This document shows, one piece after another, positions 24,160 through 32,317 of a stretch of 64,000 bases of DNA. This DNA comes from Clostridium sp. D33t1_170424_F3. Its GTDB lineage: Bacteria > Bacillota > Clostridia > Oscillospirales > Acutalibacteraceae. The stretch spans positions 121,925-185,924 of the forward strand of contig NZ_JADPEG010000006.1 in assembly GCF_015667585.1 (NCBI RefSeq). Reading direction: 5' to 3'. Below the pieces are notes generated by a model. The model did not search any database, was not told where the DNA came from, and saw nothing but the letters and a program-made list of their open reading frames with translations. Every line of letters begins with the position of its first letter. Positions within the stretch are counted from its first letter, which is position 1. Made by a program: the position numbers and the translations under genes.

Positions 24160-24564
24160 TTATTTGGCGATGCGCTTTCTGTGTGGAATTCCTTTTATTT
24201 TGTCATATAATCCGCAGAGGCCCAACGCGGGGATCGTAATGAAGAACCAGAGAATCGAAAAAGGAAGGCAAACCTGTCCCAGAACATTGAGGGGAAGGTC
24301 AGAGTAGTCCCAAACGTTCTGCTTCAACAGGACATTGACGACAATGCCAGTCAAAAACTCCACAGAAGTGATAATGCCGGAACCGACACAGCATTTAAAG
24401 GACAGGCTTTTCTTTTTAAAAGGTCCATTGCAAAAACGGTTGATCAGACAGAGACATACACCGCCTGCGATTGACATGGAAACATCGCTATAGCCACGGC
24501 TGGCAATTTCCAAAACGGGATAAATGATACCTCCTGTGGCGAATAAAACAGCGTCTTTTTTCAT
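24160..24564 (-). CDS. Small membrane protein, putative ABC-transporter type IV (CmpB-like)
   Basis: A 134-residue protein with four hydrophobic helices: LFATGGIIYPVLEIA, SIAGGVCLCLINRF, GIITSVEFLTGIVVNVLL and PFSILWFFITIPALGLCGL. The start at MKKDAVL is chosen because AGGAGGG lies upstream, though the spacing (about 14 bases) is long. The pattern YPVLEI...R...S...G and the central SVEFLTGIVVN resemble a family annotated as putative ABC-transporter type IV. No partner ATPase is adjacent. Function is unknown. Confidence 0.65.
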   Translation of the reverse strand: MKKDAVLFATGGIIYPVLEIASRGYSDVSMSIAGGVCLCLINRFCNGPFKKKSLSFKCCVGSGIITSVEFLTGIVVNVLLKQNVWDYSDLPLNVLGQVCLPFSILWFFITIPALGLCGLYDKIKGIPHRKRIAK

Positions 24565-24643
24565 AGTGTAGTGTTGTACCCTCCTGTTTGCATATCTTGT
24601 CACAATTGTTTGCAAATTGGGCAATAAATATACGGCCTACGCT

Positions 24644-24672
24644 GTTGCTATTCCTGATAAAAAAGGTATAAT
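24644..24672 (+). promoter_or_regulatory. Predicted nagB promoter
   Basis: TTGCTA, a 17-bp spacer and TATAAT, about 70 bp before the nagB start. Confidence 0.75.
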
Positions 24673-24744
24673 AGAAGCAGAATATTTTATTGGCTGCCAC
24701 TGTCAAAAAAGTTGGCAGTTCGCGGCCGCGAAAGGAAGGTTTGT

Positions 24745-25497
24745 ATGAAGATTTTCAGCGCACCGGATTACACCGCAATGAGCAGGAAAGCCGCAAATCT
24801 CATTTCTGCTCAGGTCATTTTAAAACCGGATTCCGTCCTTGGCCTTGCTACAGGTTCCACACCATTGGGGGTGTATTCCCAATTAATCGACTGGTATGAA
24901 AAGGGAGATGTAGACTTCACAAAGGTACGCAGCGTTAATCTGGACGAGTATTGCGGGTTGGCTCCGGAGCATGAACAAAGCTATCACTATTACATGAAAG
25001 AAAACTTCTTCAAGCATATTAATGTTCAGATGGTAAATACGCATGTACCGGATGGTTTGGCAAAGGATGTTGCAGCGGAAGGCCACCGCTATGACAAATT
25101 GATTGATAGTCTGGGCGGTATTGATCTGCAGCTGTTGGGTATTGGCAATACCGGCCATATTGGTTTTAACGAGCCAAGCGATAGTTTTATTAAAGAGACG
25201 CACCGTGTTACGCTAAAGCAGAAAACAATCGATGCAAACGCTCGTTTCTTTGCCAGTAAGGATGAAGTGCCGCGCTATGCAGTCACGATGGGAATCGGCG
25301 CAATTATGGGGGCGAAAAAAGTTCTGCTGGTCGCGAATGGCGCAGGGAAAGCGGAAATTCTTTATCAGTCTTTGTTCGGACCGATTACACCGGAGGTTCC
25401 TGCGTCGATTCTGCAGGTGCATCCGGATGTAACCGTGGTTGGAGATGAGGCGGCAATGGCGGTTATCCGGGAAAAGTGTCCCTCCGCAATCGATTGA
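24745..25497 (+). CDS. nagB: Glucosamine-6-phosphate deaminase
   Basis: A 250-residue enzyme that converts glucosamine-6-phosphate to fructose-6-phosphate and ammonia. It has the phosphate loop GLATGSTPLGVYSQL, the catalytic LDEYCGL (Asp), LLGIGNTGHIGFNEP with the catalytic His, and TMGIGAIMGAKKVLLV. Length and motifs are typical. The start is set by AAGGAAGG. It stands alone with its own promoter and terminator; nagA is not in the window. Confidence 0.95.
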   Translation: MKIFSAPDYTAMSRKAANLISAQVILKPDSVLGLATGSTPLGVYSQLIDWYEKGDVDFTKVRSVNLDEYCGLAPEHEQSYHYYMKENFFKHINVQMVNTHVPDGLAKDVAAEGHRYDKLIDSLGGIDLQLLGIGNTGHIGFNEPSDSFIKETHRVTLKQKTIDANARFFASKDEVPRYAVTMGIGAIMGAKKVLLVANGAGKAEILYQSLFGPITPEVPASILQVHPDVTVVGDEAAMAVIREKCPSAID

Positions 25498-25517
25498 GTT
25501 TTATTAAAATAAAAACT

Positions 25518-25562
25518 AAGGCTCTGATTTTACACAAAGTTTTTGTGTAAAATCAGAGCCTT
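25518..25562 (+). terminator. nagB terminator
   Basis: A 21-bp perfect stem beginning AAGGCTCTGATTTTACAC, with a three-base loop and a terminal T-run. The following 25563-25848 is AT-rich and holds only the next promoter. Confidence 0.85.
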
Positions 25563-25741
25563 TATATTTTTATAAAAAATGTCTGCAGGTGAAGTATTAT
25601 CACTTTACTTTGTTAAAACAGTAGAAAGATGATGGAAAACACTTTTAAAAATACAGTATTTTAATTCGTATTTCTCTATTTTTGCTAAGATTTAGAAAGA
25701 AATATTGTGAGGAATTCCATTTGCTTCTGACGGAAATCAAG

Positions 25742-25770
25742 TTGACAATATTTGACACATAGGTATATAT
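25742..25770 (+). promoter_or_regulatory. Predicted promoter of the secreted protease
   Basis: TTGACA, a 17-bp spacer and ATATAT, in an AT-rich leader about 80 bp before the start codon. Confidence 0.65.
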
Positions 25771-25848
25771 TTAGAAATATCATAAGTTATTTTGTAAATT
25801 AAATTAAAGTCTGAAATTTTTTGGAATTTATGGGAAGGAAGTGTAAAG

Positions 25849-28800
25849 ATGCATTTTTCAAAACAGAGTCGGAAAGTAGCCTCTTTTTTATTGGCTCTTT
25901 CTATGGTAACGAGTTCTTTGACAGCGACAACGGGCTTTGCGAAAACGTCTACAGGAAAGCTTGCGTCTCAGTTTGCTGCGAGTGTGCCAAATTCCGTATT
26001 GACAGAACCGGAATGGGATTCGGATGAAGAAACGGGCGAATTAGAGCACGGACATTCTGGATATGTACAGCCGTTTATGAATCCGTCCTATTTGCAGCAG
26101 GCCTATGTCCCCAAAACGCTTGCAAGAGCGGCAAAAAGTTTTCCAAGCTCCTATGATTTGCGCAATAAAGATGAAGTGACGGATGAGATACGCAATCAAA
26201 CCCGTTGGGGGACCTGCTGGGCATTTGCGGCGACTGGCTCGGCGGAGTCTGAGTTATTTCCGGAGGATGACGTCGTTTTTTCGCCGCGTCATTTGGCGTA
26301 TTTCACTTACAACGGTTTGGCAAACCCGGACACGCCAGAGGACGGGACTGCGGGAGATACCTTCCAGCCTTGGGGAAATTCTGCAAATGAAACAAAAGAC
26401 ATGTTATATCCCTGGTATGAATTCGGCGGCAATACCTTTATGGCAAATGCAACCTTGTCCAGAATTGGATTTCAGTTGGAAAAAGCTGTCCCTTATCCGG
26501 AAAGCTACAGCAATTTTAATTATGTCAATGGACAATACATTTTAAAGGATGTCGAAAAATACGGAGAAGTAGGAGAAGAATACCATTATACGACTCCCTA
26601 TTATCTGGTGGAAAGCAATTATTTGCCAACGAAAGATCAAAATGGAAAATGGAACGGCGCTGCAATTAAACAAGTGCTGATGGACGGCAGCAGCGTTTCT
26701 GTCTCGTACAAATCAGCGGCTTCCTACGACTATAATATTAAGAATATCAATGGGGAAATATTTGTTATGCAGCCATATAATGGTCCGGAGAAGGTGAATT
26801 TGGACCATGCAGTGCAGATTATCGGTTGGGATGATACGATTCCGGCTTCTTATTTTAAAAGCGGCATAACTGGAAGACAGCCGAAAAACGATGGAGGCTG
26901 GCTGATTCGCAACAGCTGGGGTTTGGATGGCAATGTCAATTCAATGGATGGCTGCTTCTATCTTTCCTATGAAGACAGTTCCATTTCTGAAACCTGCCAG
27001 TTTATCGCTTCCGCCGACCAGCCGTACGATCACAATTACCAGTATGACGGCACCGGCTGGAGCACGACGCTCGGTTTGGCGGGTAACCCCACAGCGCCGA
27101 TGAAAATGTCCAATGTGTTTACCGCGACAGGCGATGAGACCATTAAAGCGGCGGCGTTTTATACAACAACATACGACTGCACGTACTCTATTCAGGTTTA
27201 TACCGATCTGCAGGATGACGCCGACCCAACCAGCGGCATAAAAGCGTACGAAACAGAACAAACCGGTTCAGAACCGTACGCGGGTTATCACACAATTGAG
27301 TTGGATACCCCGGTCCCCGTTTATGAAGGTGAAAAGTTTGCGATTGTTATAACGATGAAAATTCCCAGAACCACCGATCAAATGTGGGATCATGAAACCA
27401 TCTATCCGATTGCCTGCGAGCTGAACGGATATTGTGATGGGGTGACGGCTGAAGCCGATTGCAGCAGGGGAGAAAGCTTTATCAGCTATGACGGTGAAGA
27501 CTGGCTGGACATTTTGGATTATGATGAAACTCTCTATGGCTCAGATGAAAAAAGCGAAGTTACGCTTGCAAATGTGTGCTTAAAAGCGTTGACTGTCGAT
27601 GGACATGAGGCATTTCTCGAAAAAAATGCGCTGATAGAAGCGGTTTCCAATGCCCAAAAGATCCAAAGTACGTTGGCTTATATTTATGCGGACGCTGAGA
27701 AGAAAACAGCTTTTGATCAGGCTTTAAAAGATGCGGAAGAGCTTTTACAAAGCTTGGGTGCAACGCAGGAAGAGCTTGATGCGGCTGCAGCCAAATTACA
27801 GGAAAAGCAGGCGCAGTTGAACGGCGTGAATTTTGTAAAGAACGAGCTGGAAGAAACAATTGTAGCGGCCAGGAAGATCAAAAATACATGCGTTTACACC
27901 GATGCAACCGCAAGCAGGAAAAGTGCCTTTGATGAGGCGCTGAAAAAAGCAGAGGACCTTTTGCAAAATAAGGATGCTGTCCCCGAAGATATGGATACAG
28001 CAAGGATTACGCTGCAAGAGAAGCAAGGGCTATTGGACGGCGCGGAGGTTGTGAAAAAAAGTCTGATTCAGACAGTGTTCGATGCAAAAGAAACAAAAGA
28101 TACGTATAGTTATCTCTATGCAGCCGCAGAGAAAAAAGCCGCATTTGACAAGGCCTTGCGTACTGCGGAAGCGCTTCTGCAAAATCAGAGTGCGGCATTG
28201 GAAGAGATGAAGACGGCAGCGGCAGAGTTACAAGAAAAGCAGGAGCAATTGGACGGCGCGGCATTTGTAAAGAACAAGCTGGAAGAAACCATTGCTAAAG
28301 CAAAAGAGATTGGAAATACAGCAGAGTATACATACGCAACCGCAAGCAAAAAAGAAGCCTTTGATAAGGCTTTAAAGGATGCGGAAGAGCTTCTGGCGGA
28401 TAAGGAAGCTGCTTTAAAGGAAATGGCTGCGGCAGAAACGGCGTTACAGGAAAAGCTGAATCAGTTGGACGGAATTAATATTGTAACGAATAAGCTGAAC
28501 CAGGCGATAAGCAGTGCGAAGGCAGTTAAAAACAATTATCTCTATACCAGAGGGTCTGCCGACGTAAAAGCAGCGTTTGACGAAGCCTTGGAGGCTGCGG
28601 AAGCGGTTCAGGCCAATCTGGACGCAACGCCGGATCAGAAGAATACTGCGGCAGAGAAACTTATTGGCACGCAGCGCCAATTGGACGGGAAAAAGCCTGT
28701 TTCTGGAGGCGGCGGTAGCGGAGGAGGAGGCAGCAGAAAAGATACCGCCTCTAACACAACGGGGGACGGAACCGCTGTGGCAACCGCTCCAACTGTCCCA

Positions 28801-29115
28801 ATTACTCCGGTCGTGACAATACCAACGGTAACTGCGCCCGCTCCTGCGTCTGTACGCTCTGATACAACGATGGAATTTACCCTGAAAAGAGGCAGCGCTT
28901 ATTGCTTTAAAATGACTGTTTTAAATGGCAGTACCGCGATGCCGAGCTTTGCCGTAGGCAACGGGAATATCTTTAAAACGCAGTTTGTAGCCAAGATCGG
29001 CAACGACTACTATTTCCGTATTTGGGCAGTCGGCGCCCCAGGAACAAAAACAGGCGTCTATACCACGATGCCGGGTGAAGCGGCACAGCTGCACTGTTCG
29101 GTTGTTGTAGGATAA
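25849..29115 (+). CDS. Secreted papain-like (C1) cysteine protease with FIVAR repeats
   Basis: A 1088-residue exported protein. Signal peptide about 1-31 (ASFLLALSMVTSSLTATTGFA). The C1A protease domain has catalytic Cys123 in RWGTCWAFA, His320 in NLDHAVQIIGWDD and Asn355 in GGWLIRNSWG. A beta-rich lectin-like domain follows (about 395-585). Five FIVAR-type three-helix repeats of about 70 residues come next (590-945, each ending near KLxQLDG). Then a natural Gly4Ser-type linker, a Thr/Pro/Val-rich stretch and a C-terminal module (about 1000-1088) also found at the end of the GH95 protein at 55625. There is no LPxTG motif. It is probably a surface protease acting on host or diet proteins. The start is set by GGAAGGAAGTG. 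Confidence 0.88.
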   Translation: MHFSKQSRKVASFLLALSMVTSSLTATTGFAKTSTGKLASQFAASVPNSVLTEPEWDSDEETGELEHGHSGYVQPFMNPSYLQQAYVPKTLARAAKSFPSSYDLRNKDEVTDEIRNQTRWGTCWAFAATGSAESELFPEDDVVFSPRHLAYFTYNGLANPDTPEDGTAGDTFQPWGNSANETKDMLYPWYEFGGNTFMANATLSRIGFQLEKAVPYPESYSNFNYVNGQYILKDVEKYGEVGEEYHYTTPYYLVESNYLPTKDQNGKWNGAAIKQVLMDGSSVSVSYKSAASYDYNIKNINGEIFVMQPYNGPEKVNLDHAVQIIGWDDTIPASYFKSGITGRQPKNDGGWLIRNSWGLDGNVNSMDGCFYLSYEDSSISETCQFIASADQPYDHNYQYDGTGWSTTLGLAGNPTAPMKMSNVFTATGDETIKAAAFYTTTYDCTYSIQVYTDLQDDADPTSGIKAYETEQTGSEPYAGYHTIELDTPVPVYEGEKFAIVITMKIPRTTDQMWDHETIYPIACELNGYCDGVTAEADCSRGESFISYDGEDWLDILDYDETLYGSDEKSEVTLANVCLKALTVDGHEAFLEKNALIEAVSNAQKIQSTLAYIYADAEKKTAFDQALKDAEELLQSLGATQEELDAAAAKLQEKQAQLNGVNFVKNELEETIVAARKIKNTCVYTDATASRKSAFDEALKKAEDLLQNKDAVPEDMDTARITLQEKQGLLDGAEVVKKSLIQTVFDAKETKDTYSYLYAAAEKKAAFDKALRTAEALLQNQSAALEEMKTAAAELQEKQEQLDGAAFVKNKLEETIAKAKEIGNTAEYTYATASKKEAFDKALKDAEELLADKEAALKEMAAAETALQEKLNQLDGINIVTNKLNQAISSAKAVKNNYLYTRGSADVKAAFDEALEAAEAVQANLDATPDQKNTAAEKLIGTQRQLDGKKPVSGGGGSGGGGSRKDTASNTTGDGTAVATAPTVPITPVVTIPTVTAPAPASVRSDTTMEFTLKRGSAYCFKMTVLNGSTAMPSFAVGNGNIFKTQFVAKIGNDYYFRIWAVGAPGTKTGVYTTMPGEAAQLHCSVVVG

Positions 29116-29126
29116 AATCATATTAT

Positions 29127-29166
29127 AAAAGGGACACAAAGCCATATATGGCTTTGTGTCCCTTTT
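29127..29166. terminator. Palindromic terminator after the protease
   Basis: A perfect 40-bp palindrome centred on ATAT, arms AAAAGGGACACAAAGCCATA. Terminal T and A runs make it effective on both strands. Confidence 0.85.
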
Positions 29167-29215
29167 GCATATAACTGTCCAATAGCCTCACCTTTTACAA
29201 TCGCTGAACCCCTGT

Positions 29216-29244
29216 TTGACATTTTCTTTTTTTCCCTTTACAAT
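29216..29244 (+). promoter_or_regulatory. Strong predicted promoter of the Tet(M)-like gene
   Basis: TTGACA, a 17-bp spacer and TACAAT. The leader of about 65 bases has no obvious attenuator peptide. Confidence 0.75.
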
Positions 29245-29314
29245 GAAGAAACCTGCTATGGGTATGTTACAGTAGATTGAAGCGTTTACCCCTAAAAAGG
29301 AGAATTTATCATAT

Positions 29315-31984
29315 ATGGAATGTAATGAGCAAAGAAAGTTAGCGGTGGGAATTCTTGCCCATGTGGACGCTGGGAAAACCACGCTTTCGGAAGCGATGCT
29401 TTTTCAGAGCGGACAGCTCAAAAAGCTGGGCCGGGTAGATCATCAGAATGCTTTTCTGGATACGGAATCACTGGAACGGGAAAGAGGGATTACAATTTTC
29501 TCCAAACAGGCGGTGCTTTCTGTAGGCGATCTGGAAATCACTTTGCTTGACACGCCGGGCCATGTGGATTTTTCCAGCGAAATGGAACGGACGCTGCGAG
29601 TGCTGGATTATGCGGTATTGGTTGTGAGCGGCACTGCGGGTGTGCAGGGCCATACCCGGACGCTCTGGCAGCTTTTGAATAAATACCAGATCCCGACCTT
29701 TCTGTTTGTCAACAAAATGGATTTACCTGTGACCGGTCAGGCGGCTCTACTGCAGGAATTAAAGCGGCTCAACGGCGGCTGTGTGGATTTCAGCGAAGGG
29801 CAAGTTCCAGCGGAATTTTGGGAAAATATCGCGATGTGCGACGAATCGGCGCTGGAACATTTTTTAGCAACAGAAACGTTTGCCGATGGGGAAATCACCG
29901 ACTTGATTGCGCGGCGCAGGCTCTTTCCCTGCTATTTTGGTTCTGCGCTGAAGCTTGACGGAGTAAGCGCCTTCCTAAAGGGATTGCAACGCTATACCCG
30001 CTGCAAAACGTTTCCACCTGACTTTGGCGCCAGAGTTTATAAGATTGCACGGGATTCGCAGGGGAACCGGCTGACCTATTTAAAAGTGACGGGCGGCAGC
30101 CTGCGGGTTCGTATGCCGCTGACAAATCGCAGGGATGGGCTTACAACGGATCAAATCTGGGAGGAAAAAATAGACCAGATCCGCATTTACTCTGGAACTA
30201 AATTTCGGGCGGTGGAGGAAGTGCCGGCGGGAACTGTCTGTGCGGTAACCGGATTGAGCCGGACGTACCCCGGGGAGGCCCTGGGTGCGGAAGAGGCGTC
30301 GGAACCGCCGGTGCTGGAACCAGTGATTACGTATCAGGTCCTTTTGCCGGAAGGGTATGACCCGCACCTTACGCTGCTCAAATTGCGCCAATTGGAAGAG
30401 GAAGACCCGCAGCTTCATATTGTCTGGAACGAAACGCTGAGGGAAATTCATATCCAGCTGATGGGTGAAGTGCAGATGGAAATTTTACAAAAGTTGATTG
30501 CGGAACGGTTCGGATTGGAGGTTCAGTTTGGTACAGGCAGTATCGTCTACCGGGAAACGATCGCCGAGCCGGTGGAGGGCGTGGGACATTTTGAACCGCT
30601 CCGTCATTATGCGGAGGTCCACCTGCTGCTGGAACCGGGAGAGAGGGGCAGCGGCCTGCAATTTGATACGGTTTGCAGCGAGGATGTTCTGGACCGCAAT
30701 TGGCAGAGGCTGATTTTGACGCATCTGGAAGAACGGATCCATGTGGGGGTATTGACAGGTTCTCCGATTACCGATATGAAAATAACGCTTCTGGCAGGGC
30801 GCGCCCATGTGAAGCATACGGAGGGCGGGGATTTTCGCCAGGCGACGTATCGGGCCGTGCGTCAGGGATTGATGTGCGCCAAAAGCGTTTTGCTGGAACC
30901 CTGGTACCGCTACCGTCTGGAGGTTCCGGTGGAATGTGTCGGGCGCGCCATGGCGGACTTACAGCGAATGTCCGGGAACGCTTCCCCGCCGGAAACCGAA
31001 GGGGAAGAAGCGATCCTGACCGGCTTTGCTCCGGTTGCCTGCATGCGGGACTATTCCAAAGAGCTGGTATCCTATACCAAGGGCAGGGGGAGGCTCTCCT
31101 GTGTTTTGGCGGGATATGACACATGCCATAACCCGGAGGAAGTGATTGCGGAAATCGGGTATGAAAGGGAACGGGATTTGATTCATCCGGCAGATTCTGT
31201 ATTTTGTGAGCACGGCGCGGGATTTACCGTAAAATGGGACCAGGTGCGAAAATACATGCATGTGGACAGCGGATTAAACCAGGAAGTGCGGGAACCGGAG
31301 TTGGAACAGGTTCCCACGCGCGCGCCGCGTTCCGTCTCTTACGCTGGCACGCTGGAGCAGGACAAAGAACTCCAAAGCATTTTTGAAAAGACATACGGGC
31401 CCGTCAAACCGCGGGCGTTTTTGCCGCGGCCTGTGAACAGGGAGGAAGATCAACAGGAGCATATTGAACTCCCACCGAGAAATACGGACCCTGAGTATTT
31501 GTTGGTGGATGGTTACAATATCATCTTTGCCTGGGAGGAACTGAAGGAGGCTGCCTGGGAAAATCTCGGTGCGGCGCGGCAGGCACTGATGGATTTGCTC
31601 AGCAATTATCAGGGGTTCCGTAAATGTAAAGTCATCCTCGTTTTTGACGCTTATAAGGTACCTGGCAATATTGGTGAAGTGTCACGGTACCACAACATTT
31701 ATGTGGTATATACAAAAGAAGCGGAAACAGCGGACGCCTACATTGAAAAAACAACTGCGGAAATAGGGAAAAAGTACCGTGTCCGTGTTGCCACTTCCGA
31801 TGCGGCAGAGCAATTGATCATTTTAGGGCATGGGGCGCTGCGGCTTTCCGCGACCGGTTTTCGCGCGGAGATCGAGCAGGCAAACGGCCAAATTTCTGAA
31901 ATATTGGCGGATAATCGCCGCAGAATGAAGCCGATTAAGTTAAGAGACTCACTGGGAAAAGCAGAACGAGGAAAAAAACGATAG
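29315..31984 (+). CDS. Tet(M)-like ribosomal translocase GTPase fused to a YacP/Rae1-type NYN domain
   Basis: An 889-residue fusion. Residues 1-650 are an EF-G/Tet(M)-type GTPase: G1 ILAHVDAGKTT (13-23), the switch ERERGIT (54-60), G3 DTPGH (79-83), G4 NKMD (133-136), then domain II and the Tet-like domains III-V (HFEPLRHYAEVHLLLEP, MKITLLAGRAHVKHTEGGDF). After a linker, residues 728-889 form an NYN/PIN-like nuclease domain: YLLVDGYNII, VILVFDAYK, EAETADAYIEK and VATSDAAEQ carry the expected acidic residues. YacP (Rae1) of Bacillus cleaves mRNA in the ribosomal A site, so the fusion suggests a ribosome-directed GTPase that delivers an RNase. It has housekeeping-like context and no mobile flank, so it is probably not an acquired tetracycline-resistance gene. 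Confidence 0.85.
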   Translation: MECNEQRKLAVGILAHVDAGKTTLSEAMLFQSGQLKKLGRVDHQNAFLDTESLERERGITIFSKQAVLSVGDLEITLLDTPGHVDFSSEMERTLRVLDYAVLVVSGTAGVQGHTRTLWQLLNKYQIPTFLFVNKMDLPVTGQAALLQELKRLNGGCVDFSEGQVPAEFWENIAMCDESALEHFLATETFADGEITDLIARRRLFPCYFGSALKLDGVSAFLKGLQRYTRCKTFPPDFGARVYKIARDSQGNRLTYLKVTGGSLRVRMPLTNRRDGLTTDQIWEEKIDQIRIYSGTKFRAVEEVPAGTVCAVTGLSRTYPGEALGAEEASEPPVLEPVITYQVLLPEGYDPHLTLLKLRQLEEEDPQLHIVWNETLREIHIQLMGEVQMEILQKLIAERFGLEVQFGTGSIVYRETIAEPVEGVGHFEPLRHYAEVHLLLEPGERGSGLQFDTVCSEDVLDRNWQRLILTHLEERIHVGVLTGSPITDMKITLLAGRAHVKHTEGGDFRQATYRAVRQGLMCAKSVLLEPWYRYRLEVPVECVGRAMADLQRMSGNASPPETEGEEAILTGFAPVACMRDYSKELVSYTKGRGRLSCVLAGYDTCHNPEEVIAEIGYERERDLIHPADSVFCEHGAGFTVKWDQVRKYMHVDSGLNQEVREPELEQVPTRAPRSVSYAGTLEQDKELQSIFEKTYGPVKPRAFLPRPVNREEDQQEHIELPPRNTDPEYLLVDGYNIIFAWEELKEAAWENLGAARQALMDLLSNYQGFRKCKVILVFDAYKVPGNIGEVSRYHNIYVVYTKEAETADAYIEKTTAEIGKKYRVRVATSDAAEQLIILGHGALRLSATGFRAEIEQANGQISEILADNRRRMKPIKLRDSLGKAERGKKR

Positions 31985-32002
31985 TTGAATCAAAAAAACA
32001 TA

Positions 32003-32042
32003 ACCGTATGACTGTGCTGAAAAGCCGTTCTTACGGTTTTTT
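32003..32042 (+). terminator. Probable terminator
   Basis: AACCGTA pairs with TACGGTT across a long loop that contains further pairing, followed by TTTTTA. The rest of 31985-32317 shows no gene. Confidence 0.5.
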
Positions 32043-32317
32043 ACTTGCCATTATCAGAAGAGGTTAAATGCTTTGCTGCCGCCATTCTTCATGTGCTTTT
32101 TATAATATGAAGCCGGAAATGGAGTCCGTTAAAAGACATTGCTTTTTAATAGATTGCCTTGTTCAAATGAGAAGCAGTCGTAAATTTTAATGCTTTTCCA
32201 ATTGGGAACATTTTAACATCCTTGCAAATTCACAGGGTGCATTTTACATGGGAATGACGGCTGCTCCATAGCAAAACGACTGGATATCTGTTATACTACT
32301 AAAGAAGTTTTTTATAT

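Noticed and set aside
29315..31984. An acquired tetracycline-resistance gene tet(M/O/W)
   Set aside because: It has a C-terminal nuclease fusion, no mobile flank and no tet-type leader peptide, so it is more likely a chromosomal relative.
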